64,000 nucleotides of DNA from Plantibacter flavus (GTDB taxonomy: Bacteria; Actinomycetota; Actinomycetes; Actinomycetales; Microbacteriaceae). Each line of letters starts with the position of its first letter. Positions within the stretch are counted from its first letter, which is position 1. The stretch covers positions 3,720,001-3,784,000 of the forward strand of contig NZ_CP019402.1 in the NCBI RefSeq assembly GCF_002024505.1. Reading direction: 5' to 3'. This document shows, one piece after another, positions 15,475-22,729 of the stretch. A model generated the notes under the pieces. It searched no databases. It had not been told where the DNA came from and was given only the letters and a program-made list of their open reading frames with translations. The translations under genes were made by a program, and so were the position numbers.

Positions 15475-16163
15475 CAGGCGAGCCGGGTGATGCGCACTCG
15501 GGTGAGGGTGGCCCCGCCTACCTCGGAGCCGGTGACGGTGCGGTAGGCCTGGAACCAGATGGGCTGATTCGGGGCCGTGACGCGCACGTTCGGTGCAGCC
15601 ATGGACCCACGGTCCTCGCCGACGTTGATGCTCACACGCTGGATGTCCGCGACGCCCGTGCTGTAGGCCATGTCGAGGAACGTCCGGCCGACCGCTGCCG
15701 TCGGGACGTTGGGGTTCGTGCCTGCCCTGAGCTGGGTAACGGTGCTGATCGCGTACAGGCCCGGGTCGGTGATGTTGATGACTCCATCGGCTCCGGCTGT
15801 CGCGATCGTCTTGCTCGTGGACTGCGCATCGTCGAGGGCGAACGCGCCGAGGGTGTAGAGCGTGCTGTTGGACACGGCCCCCTTGGTCGCGTTGAACTCG
15901 ATGTGAGGGGTCGCGAGCCTCCACTCCCCGCCGTCGAACCGGTAGGGCGTCTTGGTGTCGAGCTGGTAGCCGTCGTCACCTTGCTTCATCCCGGCCTGCG
16001 CCTCGCGGGCGGGCTGATCGACCCACACGTAGGTCCCCTGCTGGCGCATGGCGAGGGCCGCTTGGGTCGCGAGGGCGAGGTCCTTGAGCTTGGCGTCGAG
16101 GTCGGCGGCGGGCTCCAGCGGCCCCCACCATGGGAGCTTGTCCGGCGTGGTCAGGGTTGGCAT
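15474..16163 (-). CDS. Tail appendage / receptor-binding-like protein
   Basis: 229 aa. A short N-terminal helical part (DLDAKLKDLALATQAALAMR) is followed by YQLDTKTPYRFDGGEWRL. A beta-rich C-terminal domain (ALDDAQSTSKTIATAGADGV, GLYAISTVTQLRAG) resembles TNF/C1q-like trimeric phage tips. Its position upstream of terminase, away from the other tail genes, is unusual but occurs in small actinophages. Receptor binding is inferred. Confidence 0.55.
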   Translation of the reverse strand: MPTLTTPDKLPWWGPLEPAADLDAKLKDLALATQAALAMRQQGTYVWVDQPAREAQAGMKQGDDGYQLDTKTPYRFDGGEWRLATPHIEFNATKGAVSNSTLYTLGAFALDDAQSTSKTIATAGADGVINITDPGLYAISTVTQLRAGTNPNVPTAAVGRTFLDMAYSTGVADIQRVSINVGEDRGSMAAPNVRVTAPNQPIWFQAYRTVTGSEVGGATLTRVRITRLA

Positions 16164-16438
16164 CAGGCCCCGGCGCCCTTCGCAGCCTTCGCTGCGGCCT
16201 TCTTGGCCGCTGCGGCGTCGGCCTCCTCCTGCTCCTTGGTGAGCTGCTCCTCGATCGCGGCGAGGGACTCATCGACCTGCACGAGTTCGCGGGCGAGATC
16301 CTCCTTGCGCTCACGTCGAATCGCGAGCTGCTCGACGTGCTGCTCGATCTGCGCGTCGTTCTGCTCGATCTCCTCACGGATCGCGGTGGCGCTCGTGGTG
16401 AGGGCTCGGATCGCTCCGTGGATGCTGTTGGCGGTCAT
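16163..16438 (-). CDS. Coiled-coil phage protein with Ala/Lys tail
   Basis: 91 aa from ATG 16438 with a good AAGGAG site. It is a long coiled coil (REEIEQNDAQIEQHVEQLAI...), ending in an Ala/Lys-rich tail. No family is recognised. It overlaps neighbours on both sides. It could be a scaffold-like or tail-associated factor; no function is assigned. Confidence 0.6.
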   Translation of the reverse strand: MTANSIHGAIRALTTSATAIREEIEQNDAQIEQHVEQLAIRRERKEDLARELVQVDESLAAIEEQLTKEQEEADAAAAKKAAAKAAKGAGA

Positions 16439-16632
16439 GGTGTCTCCTTCGGTTGGGTGGTGCAGGGGCATTCGGTGAGGCCGTCCAGGATGTCGAGGAC
16501 GGACAGATGAGCGCACGGCGGGCGCTTGAGGCGCTGGATGCGGCGATCGCTCACGACGGCGCGCCTCCAGACGATCCACAGGACGAGTGAGAGCACGACA
16601 CCGGCCCAGAGCGGGAACTCGTCCGGGGTCAT
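16435..16632 (-). CDS. Small single-helix membrane protein (phage)
   Basis: 65 aa with one N-terminal transmembrane helix (PLWAGVVLSLVLWIVWRR) and a cytoplasmic tail with three Cys residues (CAHL, CPC). ATGA overlaps on both sides show it is part of the operon. Function unknown. Confidence 0.6.
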   Translation of the reverse strand: MTPDEFPLWAGVVLSLVLWIVWRRAVVSDRRIQRLKRPPCAHLSVLDILDGLTECPCTTQPKETP

Positions 16633-17030
16633 GACCAGACCACCGCGTAGCGTCGGCTGAGGTGCATCTCGTCGTGTCGGGCGGCTCGGTCACAGCGGAT
16701 CGACTCGGCGTGTCCGCTCATCGTCGCGGTGCACCGGGTGTGCGGGGCCTGGCGGTTCGCGCGGTCCTCGTGGACGCGCTCCTGCTGCTCCTCGATCTCG
16801 CGGGCGAGGAGATCCACGTTGCACCGGATGAACGTCTCCAGCGTCTCGCAGAACTCAGTCCGGTCGTCGTCGGCAACGTCGATCTCGGTCAGGAGGGCGA
16901 TCGTGTGGCACGCCCCGGCGATGGTCACGAGATGACCGCGAGCCGAGTTGCTGCTCGCCGTCCGGCCGAGTCTGTCGGCCTCCTCAGCCTGCTTGGCGAC
17001 CACTTCGAGAAGGTGAGCGACGCGGGTCAT
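16629..17030 (-). CDS. Phage hypothetical protein, helical with His/Cys C-terminus
   Basis: 133 aa from ATG 17030 (ATGA overlap), preferred to the upstream frame start at 17057. The N-terminal two-thirds is helical (LLEVVAKQAEEADRLGR, ETLETFIRCNVDLLAREIEE). The C-terminus has CTATMSGHAESIRCDRAARH, a possible zinc-binding cluster (two Cys and three His), as in short phage zinc-finger proteins. Function unknown. Confidence 0.55.
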   Translation of the reverse strand: MTRVAHLLEVVAKQAEEADRLGRTASSNSARGHLVTIAGACHTIALLTEIDVADDDRTEFCETLETFIRCNVDLLAREIEEQQERVHEDRANRQAPHTRCTATMSGHAESIRCDRAARHDEMHLSRRYAVVWS

Positions 17031-17116
17031 GCGTTCCACCCCCAGAGGGTGAGCCACACGCCGATGGACCAGGCTGCGAGCATCATGCAGACGACGAACA
17101 GGACTTTGCGGATCAT
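17027..17116 (-). CDS. 29-aa membrane peptide (phage)
   Basis: ATG 17116 to TGA at 17027. The peptide is almost entirely one hydrophobic helix (VLFVVCMMLAAWSIGVWLTL). Overlaps with both neighbours by four bases (ATGA) argue that it is translated. Confidence 0.5.
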   Translation of the reverse strand: MIRKVLFVVCMMLAAWSIGVWLTLWGWNA

Positions 17117-17256
17117 GCGGTGACCTCCTGCGTCGATGCGAGGGCGTGGTCGTAGGCGTCCTGCCACGACTCGAACGCCTGTACGTCGTGCTGAGTGAAG
17201 CTCCACCACGGGCGGATGCCGAGGCCCATATCGAGCCTCTTGACGAATGGCTTCAT
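17113..17256 (-). CDS. 47-aa phage hypothetical protein
   Basis: ATG 17256, with AGGAGA 5 nt upstream, to TGA at 17113. The sequence (LGIRPWWSFTQHDVQAFESW) has no recognised family. It is coupled to genes on both sides. Confidence 0.55.
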   Translation of the reverse strand: MKPFVKRLDMGLGIRPWWSFTQHDVQAFESWQDAYDHALASTQEVTA

Positions 17257-17894
17257 GCGATCTCTCCTGTCGATCGGTTCTGTGCGCGCTGCGGGTCCTT
17301 GCAACCGCAGAAGGTGCAATAGCCGCTGTCCTCGAACGAGTGGGGCCGGTCGCGCCTCATTGGGCACTTACGGGCGATCTCGTCGGCGTAGCGCTGCTGC
17401 GAGTTGATCCGCGCGGGCGCGTTAACTCGGGTTTCTCTTAAGAGATCTATGGTTTGGTTCATGGATGGTTCGGGTGTCGTGGGCGACACCCCTCCCCCGT
17501 CGCTCACGACACCCGGTGTCGCCTGCGACACCCCTGTGGATAACCCGGCGAACAGGTCGGGCATGACGGCATCATTCCGGCGGCGGTGGTGCTTGGAACG
17601 GTCGCAGTCGGCTGGGCAAGACAGCAGGAACTTGTAGAGGTTCGGCCGCAGGTGATCGGCAGTGTCGCGCGTGCCACCGGCCGACACGAGGCGACGGATC
17701 TCGCCGAGGCTCTCCAGCTCGGCAACGGACTTCTGAGCGTTGCGCTCGGTCACGTGCCCGTACTTCGCGAGGGTGGCGATCGAGGGCCACGCTCCGCCGT
17801 CGCCGTCGTGGTTCGCGATGCCGATCAGGATCAGCTTGGCGGCACCCTTGGCGCGCGAGTGGTGCAAGGCGATCGCCATGGACTCAACGCTCAC
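17253..17894 (-). CDS. Replication-initiator-like winged-helix protein (phage early)
   Basis: 213 aa from GTG 17894 (GAGG 6 nt upstream); ATG 17879 is an alternative. Residues about 10-75 form a helix-turn-helix typical of phage replication initiators and Rep proteins (KLILIGIANHDGDGGAWPSI, then LAKYGHVTERNAQKSVAELE). The C-terminus has a Cys cluster (KCPMRRD...YCTFCGC) suggesting zinc. There are no polymerase, primase or helicase genes, so this is the only replication candidate in the prophage. Confidence 0.68.
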   Translation of the reverse strand: MSVESMAIALHHSRAKGAAKLILIGIANHDGDGGAWPSIATLAKYGHVTERNAQKSVAELESLGEIRRLVSAGGTRDTADHLRPNLYKFLLSCPADCDRSKHHRRRNDAVMPDLFAGLSTGVSQATPGVVSDGGGVSPTTPEPSMNQTIDLLRETRVNAPARINSQQRYADEIARKCPMRRDRPHSFEDSGYCTFCGCKDPQRAQNRSTGEIA

Positions 17895-18105
17895 GCGGAG
17901 CCTCGGGGAGGTCAGAGATGTCGAACACATAGGCCGCGCCGTCGAGTCGAGTCAGGGGCACGATGAGGCCCGCCTGGATACGACGGGTCAGCGTTGACCG
18001 GTCGATTCCGTAGCGGGCGCACGCCACCTTGGCTCCGACGAGCTGTCCGGGCCAGATGAGGCGAGGCTCCCAGGCCTCGGCGTCCTCTTGCTGAATGTCT
18101 TTCAC
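17884..18105 (-). CDS. Excisionase / Cro-like small DNA-binding protein
   Basis: 73 aa from GTG 18105. The core (GAKVACARYGIDRSTLTRRI..GLIVPLTRLDGAAYVFDISD) is a MerR/excisionase-type winged helix. It is the first gene of the leftward operon and is divergent from the repressor, the place of Cro or Xis. Translation is coupled to the next gene by an 11-bp overlap. Confidence 0.7.
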   Translation of the reverse strand: MKDIQQEDAEAWEPRLIWPGQLVGAKVACARYGIDRSTLTRRIQAGLIVPLTRLDGAAYVFDISDLPEAPRER

Positions 18106-18141
18106 ATCGGACAGAATGTCCCATTGGTGAACGAACTACAA
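18106..18141 (-). promoter_or_regulatory. Candidate lytic promoter with overlapping palindrome
   Basis: On the minus strand TTGTAG (18136-18141) and CATTCT are separated by exactly 17 bases. A palindrome GGACA-GAA-TGTCC (18109-18121) covers the -10 side. This would drive the leftward operon and be blocked by a bound regulator. Not tested. Confidence 0.5.
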
Positions 18142-18174
18142 GCGTGTCATTCGGCGTGGCGCAATGACTTGTGT
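18142..18174. promoter_or_regulatory. Candidate repressor operator (inverted repeat)
   Basis: TGTCATT at 18145-18151 and AATGAC at 18163-18168 form an inverted repeat in the 99-bp gap between divergent early and repressor genes. TTGTGT (18169-18174) could be a -35 for the repressor promoter. Confidence 0.4.
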
Positions 18175-18204
18175 ATCGGTGGCTGATTACGCAATGATGA
18201 ATGC

Positions 18205-18534
18205 ATGACCATTACGAATCCGTCACGCCAGGTCGTGGCAAACCCCGGGGCCTACGAGTTCGGCACGGCCGACCGTCTCCGCAAGACACTGACCGTGAAC
18301 GGCGTGAGCGTCGAGGACGCCGCAGGCATGTTCGGCGTTACCCGCCACACGATCGGCAACTGGATCAACGGGCGCGTGAACCCGGACAAGCGAACGCTCA
18401 TGCTCTGGGCGATCTCGTTCGGCGTTCCGCTGGAGTGGCTGGAGACGGGAGAATGGCCGCAGGCACAAAAAAAGGCCCCGTCCGAGGACGGGGCCGATGT
18501 GCGCCCGAAGGGATTCGAACCCCCAACCTTCTGA
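18205..18534 (+). CDS. Prophage immunity repressor, C-terminus truncated by attR
   Basis: 109 aa. An HTH_3/Cro-CI domain covers about residues 20-80 (DRLRKTLTVNGVSVEDAAGM, VTRHTIGNWINGRVNPDKRT, WAISFGVPLEWLE). The last residues (DVRPKGFEPPTF) are encoded by the attachment core. The stop TGA at 18532-18534 uses host base 18534, so it exists only after integration. In the phage circle the frame continues 38 codons (see 1271-1385). This places attP inside the repressor gene, as in mycobacteriophage BPs and relatives, where only the shorter prophage form is stable. Divergent from the excisionase-like gene. Confidence 0.85.
   Translation: MTITNPSRQVVANPGAYEFGTADRLRKTLTVNGVSVEDAAGMFGVTRHTIGNWINGRVNPDKRTLMLWAISFGVPLEWLETGEWPQAQKKAPSEDGADVRPKGFEPPTF
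18467..18495 (-). terminator. Phage-supplied tRNA-Arg terminator inside repressor gene
   Basis: Read leftward: GGCCCCGTC, CTCG loop, GACGGGGCC, then seven T. This strong intrinsic terminator lies 4 bp past the tRNA-Arg 3' end. It replaces the host terminator stranded at 1200-1229. The same bases code for residues QKKAPSEDGAD of the repressor on the other strand. Confidence 0.8.
18497..18533. repeat. attR: attR core (37-bp direct repeat)
   Basis: Identical to 1234-1270. It overlaps the 3' half of the intact tRNA-Arg gene and the 3' end of the repressor gene. Confidence 0.95.
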
Positions 18535-18572
18535 TCCGTAGTCAGATGCTCTATCCGTTGAGCTACGGGCGC
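18500..18572 (-). tRNA. tRNA-Arg (anticodon ACG)
   Basis: 73 nt. The acceptor stem GCGCCCG pairs with CGGGCGC, discriminator A; D loop with CAACGGATAGAG; anticodon arm TCTGA-CTACGGA-TCAGA giving ACG (read as ICG); T loop GGTTCGAATCC. CCA is not encoded. It reads toward the prophage and its 3' half is phage-supplied at attR, so the gene stays functional. Confidence 0.95.
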
Positions 18573-18883
18573 ATTGCTTGCTGAGAGAAGAGAACTTCGG
18601 CTCGGCAGGCCGAAGTAGAGCCTACAACACGGAAGCCGAAGACGCGAATCGCCCTTCGACAAGCTCAGGGACCGGGGAAGGCGCCGCCCTTCGACAGGCT
18701 CAGGGACCGGAAGAGGTGACTCAGGGACCGGCAGAGGTGACTCAGGGACCGGCAGAGGTGGCTCAGGGACGGGAGGAGGTGGCTCAGGGGCGAGTGCGGC
18801 TCGGAGACCACGAAGGGGCTCCCCATCGACACGACGGGCGCCGACGTGGAACAGTCGATGCGACCACCTGCCGAGAGGACGAC
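18573..18883. repeat. Repeat-filled gap upstream of the 559-aa membrane protein
   Basis: No gene. Two copies of the dispersed repeat CCCTTCGACAAGCTCAGGG (18652-18675, 18687-18710) are followed by several shorter tandem pieces (CTCAGGGACCGGCAGAGGTG pattern) to about 18790. A frame runs through it in phase with the next gene, but it translates the repeats and is not considered coding. Confidence 0.7.
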
Positions 18884-20563
18884 GTGAGCGCAGCACCAGG
18901 ACCGACGAACGACGGCTTCACGATGATCGGCCGACCGCCCGTGCAGGCGAACCTCGTCCTCATCGTGATCCTGTCGGGCATCCTCGGCGGCGTCCTCGGC
19001 TGGATCACCGGCAGCGTCATCGACGGCATCTTCGACATCGCGCGCACAGCACTCATCGTCATCCCGGTCTTCTTCGTCATCACCGCCGGCATCTGCCTGT
19101 CCTACCTTCGGACCGCCTTCCGCCCGGTCGGCGTCGACGTCGGCCGCGGCACCGCGCTCTTCCGGGGCGAGACGATCCCGTTGCGCTCGATCGTGAGCGG
19201 CGAACTCCTCACCCGCAATCCCGCCGCCACCACGCCCGCCCTCAGCCTGCGACTCACGACCGACACCGGAGCCCGAGCCCGCATCATCGTGAACGGCGGG
19301 TGGCTCCGCAGCCTCCCCACCTCCGATCTCGTGCCGCTCATCGCACTCATCGCCGGCAGCGGCATCCCCGACGACACCGGCCAGGATCCACTCGACGTCG
19401 GCCGGGAACGCATCTCGCGCTCACTCGCTGGGAAGGGCTCTGACGTCATGATCGGTCGACGCGGGTTCATCGCCGACTGCATCACTGCGGCGGAGTCCAC
19501 CGGCGACGTGAAACTGCTCGAAGCGGTGGTCCAGGCCGCAGGGCCGCTCGGCCGGAGCATCCGAGACGAAGCGATGCGGGCCGCACAGGGCGCAGTGGAG
19601 GACGTCGTGCGCGCGCATCAGGACATCGCTCCGGCGGCGCCTGATGCCCCGAACCCGACTCCCCTGGTGCCGCCTGCGCCGCAGTACGGGTCGATCATCG
19701 CTGACGAGGACACGGGGACGGCGGTCGACGACGACACGGACGACGACCGGTTCCGTCGACCGGACGACCCGGCCCGGCTGGCCGCGGAGCAGATCGCCGA
19801 CCGGGTGCACCTCGACAAGCTCGGTGACCGGAATGGGGCGCTCGGCAATCGGGATGCTGAGCGCGTCGGCCCGGACGACGGACGCGAGTTGCCGTCGTGG
19901 ATTCCGCCACAGGATCGGGCGCGGGTCCGCTCCTGGCTCGCGGACGACGACGAGGTCGTCCACCTGCAACCGATCCCGGAGACGGTCGGCCCACGCACCC
20001 TCCGGAAGGTCTGCGACTGGATCCTCATCGGGCTCACCGGCGTCGGCTTGCTCGCGATCTTCGGCGCAGCCATCGCGGAAGGGCTCATCGACCGCCTCCT
20101 GCCGTCCGATGCGAACGCGCTCGTCGCCGTCGCCGTGGTCGGCTCGGCACTGCTCGCGTTCGTCGCGTGGATCGTCGGCGGCATCGCGCGAGCGAGGGAG
20201 ATCCACCTCGCCCAGCGGTTCTCCCTCGACTGGCTCGAGCGGCGCGGGCCGGAGCAACGCCGCCGCGGACTCCCACCCGTGCTCCTGCAGCACTTCCTCG
20301 GCCCGATCCCCGCGTCGCGCCTGTTCGCGGCCGGAGCGTACTTCGGCACCTGCGTCGGTGGCGTCGGGGTCCTCGCGGGTGCCTTCCTGTCGGTCGACCC
20401 GGAGGAGCTGGGCGCGACCGGACCGGTCATGCTCGGCGTCAGCCTCGTCCTCACGGCCGTCGGGACGGTGCTCTTCATCGTGCGATGGCGACGGGTGAAG
20501 CGGCAGCGGGCGCTGGCGATCGATCTCGGCGGCGAGCGCCTGGCCTATCTCGGGAACCTGTAG
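18884..20563 (+). CDS. Multi-pass membrane protein of unknown function
   Basis: 559 aa from GTG 18884 (GAGAGGA upstream). There are two N-terminal transmembrane helices (about residues 22-68) followed by a PH-like region (GVDVGRGTALFRGETIPLRS). A long acidic linker comes next (DEDTGTAVDDDTDDDRFRRP), then four C-terminal helices grouped in two pairs, ending KRQRALAIDLGGERLAYLGNL (pattern). No family was recognised. It is monocistronic, between repeat clusters. Confidence 0.75.
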   Translation: MSAAPGPTNDGFTMIGRPPVQANLVLIVILSGILGGVLGWITGSVIDGIFDIARTALIVIPVFFVITAGICLSYLRTAFRPVGVDVGRGTALFRGETIPLRSIVSGELLTRNPAATTPALSLRLTTDTGARARIIVNGGWLRSLPTSDLVPLIALIAGSGIPDDTGQDPLDVGRERISRSLAGKGSDVMIGRRGFIADCITAAESTGDVKLLEAVVQAAGPLGRSIRDEAMRAAQGAVEDVVRAHQDIAPAAPDAPNPTPLVPPAPQYGSIIADEDTGTAVDDDTDDDRFRRPDDPARLAAEQIADRVHLDKLGDRNGALGNRDAERVGPDDGRELPSWIPPQDRARVRSWLADDDEVVHLQPIPETVGPRTLRKVCDWILIGLTGVGLLAIFGAAIAEGLIDRLLPSDANALVAVAVVGSALLAFVAWIVGGIARAREIHLAQRFSLDWLERRGPEQRRRGLPPVLLQHFLGPIPASRLFAAGAYFGTCVGGVGVLAGAFLSVDPEELGATGPVMLGVSLVLTAVGTVLFIVRWRRVKRQRALAIDLGGERLAYLGNL

Positions 20564-20583
20564 GCGAGAGGGCGGCTGGCGGG

Positions 20584-20645
20584 CCCTTCGACAAGCTCAG
20601 GGACCGGAAGAAGACACCCAGCCCTTCGACAGGCTCAGGGACCGG
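20584..20645. repeat. Two dispersed 24-bp repeats
   Basis: Copies of CCCTTCGACAAGCTCAGGGA type at 20584-20607 and 20622-20645, direct orientation, in the gap between convergent genes. Confidence 0.8.
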
Positions 20646-20681
20646 ACGAGGTCCGACCGCCCGTGGCGAGCTCAGGTGTCG

Positions 20682-21200
20682 TCACTGAGCGACGACCTTG
20701 GCGAGCACCCAGCGCGCCTTGTCGAGGGTGTTCGCGGGTGCCGGCAGGTACTGGAACGCCCGAGCACCACGTTGCACCGGGACACCCTGCGCCTTCGCGG
20801 CCTCCTCCAGCTGCGTGGCGAAGCGCTGCCAGCCGTCGAGGCCCTGCGGGAAGCCGAGGTACTCGGTGAGCGACGTCACCACCACCTCGGAACCTGCGCC
20901 TGTCGACTGGACCTCGATCGTGACGTCGTCTTTGGCGACGTAGTCGATGCCCCACACGCCGGGCCGCAACGACTTGGCCTTGCGCTTCGGCAGCCCCTCG
21001 ATGAGCGCGGTCGCACCGGCGGGGTCCGTGCCGAGGACGACCGAGCGCCCGAACTCCTGCAGCATCTCCGGCACCTTTGTGGCGCGACGGTTCGTCGCCG
21101 TCTCGCGCAGCTTCCGGCGACCGAGCCCCTTCAACACCCCCAGCCCGACGATGGCGAGCAGGACGAGAATGGCGATGATCGCGAGCACGTTGCTGTCCAC
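20682..21200 (-). CDS. Membrane-anchored hypothetical protein
   Basis: 172 aa from GTG 21200, with a G-rich ribosome site. One N-terminal transmembrane helix (NVLAIIAILVLLAIVGLGVL) precedes a basic stretch (GRRKLRETATNRRATK) and a soluble domain with WGIDYVAKDDVTIEVQSTGA and a C-terminal helix (LDKARWVLAKVV). No known family. Probably monocistronic. Confidence 0.7.
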   Translation of the reverse strand: MDSNVLAIIAILVLLAIVGLGVLKGLGRRKLRETATNRRATKVPEMLQEFGRSVVLGTDPAGATALIEGLPKRKAKSLRPGVWGIDYVAKDDVTIEVQSTGAGSEVVVTSLTEYLGFPQGLDGWQRFATQLEEAAKAQGVPVQRGARAFQYLPAPANTLDKARWVLAKVVAQ

Positions 21201-21319
21201 AGGAGCCCCCCAAGGCTGTCGATTGCGGGCGGTTCGCCCAGGACGAGGATGCCTCAGTCCCGCCCCACGCTCAATGGGTACCGCTCCCCACCCTCGCGCG
21301 CAGGAGCGATCCGCGTGGG

Positions 21320-21646
21320 TCAGTGCGCCTGCGAACCGAGCTCGATGACGAGCACACCGACCGCGATCAGGCCGATGCCGACGATCATCTTCGGCGTCAG
21401 CTTCTCCTTGAAGAGCACGCGCGCACCGATGGCCGTGAGGGCGACCCCGCAGGCGGCCCAGATTCCGTAGGCGATCCCGACGGGCATCCCGTTCGCGAGC
21501 GCGATGGTCAGCAACCCGAAGGCGGTCACGTAGAACACGGCGACGGGAGCGATCCACCGCTTCTTCCGCAGGCCTTCCGAGGCGCGCAGGGAGAGCGTCG
21601 CCGCGACCTCGGTGACGATGGCACCGGCCAGGAGCAACCAGGTCAT
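21320..21646 (-). CDS. SMR-family efflux protein, subunit B
   Basis: 108 aa, four transmembrane helices. The SMR signature is present: the N-terminal Glu in AIVTEVAATLSLRASEG, then GMPVGIAYGIWAACGV and FKEKLT, like EmrE/QacE. ATGA overlap with the upstream SMR gene suggests a heterodimeric pair (YkkCD/EbrAB type), so the two halves insert in opposite orientation. Exports cationic drugs or guanidinium-like compounds by proton exchange. GAGGAGG ribosome site. Confidence 0.9.
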   Translation of the reverse strand: MTWLLLAGAIVTEVAATLSLRASEGLRKKRWIAPVAVFYVTAFGLLTIALANGMPVGIAYGIWAACGVALTAIGARVLFKEKLTPKMIVGIGLIAVGVLVIELGSQAH

Positions 21647-22005
21647 GCGCCGACCTCCTCGTTCGTCGCGCCCGGCTTCGGTGACTCCGGGGCGTGGCCC
21701 GTCTCCACGAGCACGACGCCGGCGATCACGATCGCGATGCCGAGCCCGATCATCAAGGTGAACTGCTCGCCGAACACGAGCGACGCGAGCACCGCGGTGA
21801 GCGCGACGCCGGCCGCAGCCCAGATGCCGTAGACCACCCCGATCGGCACCCCCATCCGGAGCAGGAGCGACAGGGCGACGAACGCGCCCGCGTATCCGGC
21901 CACCGCGAGGATCGACCACCAGGGGTTCTCGATGGCGCCACGGAGGGAGAGGGTCGCCGTGACCTCCAGCAGGATGGCGGCGGAGAGGATCAGCCACTTC
22001 TTCAT
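21643..22005 (-). CDS. SMR-family efflux protein, subunit A
   Basis: 120 aa, four helices with the conserved Glu (AAILLEVTATLSLRGA) and MGVPIGVVYGIWAAAGV. A longer hydrophilic C-terminus (ESPKPGATNEEVGA) distinguishes it from its partner. Cotranscribed after the TetR gene (overlap at 22002-22005) and before the second SMR gene, so regulator and pump form one operon. Confidence 0.9.
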   Translation of the reverse strand: MKKWLILSAAILLEVTATLSLRGAIENPWWSILAVAGYAGAFVALSLLLRMGVPIGVVYGIWAAAGVALTAVLASLVFGEQFTLMIGLGIAIVIAGVVLVETGHAPESPKPGATNEEVGA

Positions 22006-22538
22006 CGGGATTCACCTCCAGCGAGGGCCAGGAGTCGCGAGACGAGGTCGGCGCGCTGGTCGCGGCCGACGTCGAGGATGCCGGTCGCCTCGGCGATCCA
22101 GAGACCGTTCGCCGCCAACCAGACGAGCAGGAGGGAGGTCGAATCGGTGTCCTCACCGAACCCGAACCAGGTGCGAAGGTACTCGAGCCAGGGAGCGGCG
22201 AGTTCGGGACGCCTGACCGCCTCGGCGAAGACGACGAACTCGCCCTGGCTCGCCCCGCCCTCCCCCGCGAAGGCGACGAAGGCCCGCACCCGCTCCTCGA
22301 GCGTCGACGTCTCGAGCGGCGCCCCCAGCTCCTCCACGAGCTCGCGCTGCCAGCGGGCGACGACGTGCTCGATCACCGCGATCATCATCGCGTCCCGTGA
22401 GGGGAAGTGGTAGCGCAGCCCGGCCTTCGTCAGACCGACCTCCTGCGCCACCGCCTCGTAGGTGATGTCGGCCTCTCCGGAGGCGTCGACGACGCGGACG
22501 GCCGCATCGAGGATCTCGTTCCGTGCACTGGGTCTCAT
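22002..22538 (-). CDS. TetR-family regulator of the SMR pump
   Basis: 178 aa. The N-terminal TetR helix-turn-helix is clear (EILDAAVRVVDASGEADITY, EVGLTKAGLRYHFPSRDAMM). The C-terminal ligand domain has LTxx helices and a TetR_C-like end. It heads the operon with both SMR genes, and a perfect palindrome lies right before its start. Autoregulation with induction by a pump substrate is inferred. Confidence 0.92.
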   Translation of the reverse strand: MRPSARNEILDAAVRVVDASGEADITYEAVAQEVGLTKAGLRYHFPSRDAMMIAVIEHVVARWQRELVEELGAPLETSTLEERVRAFVAFAGEGGASQGEFVVFAEAVRRPELAAPWLEYLRTWFGFGEDTDSTSLLLVWLAANGLWIAEATGILDVGRDQRADLVSRLLALAGGESR

Positions 22539-22540
22539 GC

Positions 22541-22574
22541 GAGTTACTTTAGCTTACGTGAGGTAAAGTAACTC
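22541..22574. promoter_or_regulatory. Palindromic TetR operator
   Basis: GAGTTACTTTA (22541-22551) and TAAAGTAACTC (22564-22574) are exact inverted repeats with a 12-bp centre, starting 3 bp from the TetR start codon. It also faces the rightward sulfur operon, so it could affect both directions. Confidence 0.8.
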
Positions 22575-22729
22575 TATGAACGAACCGTGAGGAACGGAGG
22601 CTCGGCGGCCCATGTGACGCTCTGTTTCGGGCCCCTCGCGAGCACCCGAGCCCCCGAGTACCGTCGTGCTGGACGGCGCCGTGATCGCCGTCGGACCCAG
22701 CCTCGACGAGACGACCCGGTGGTATCCCT

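Noticed and set aside
18578..18883. N-terminal extension of the 559-aa membrane protein
   Set aside because: It would translate the dispersed repeats; a GTG with GAGAGGA at 18884 explains the gene better.
22575..22729. Riboswitch upstream of the sulfur operon
   Set aside because: Looked for SAM-type core pieces and found none; only the TetR operator and unstructured GC-rich sequence were evident.
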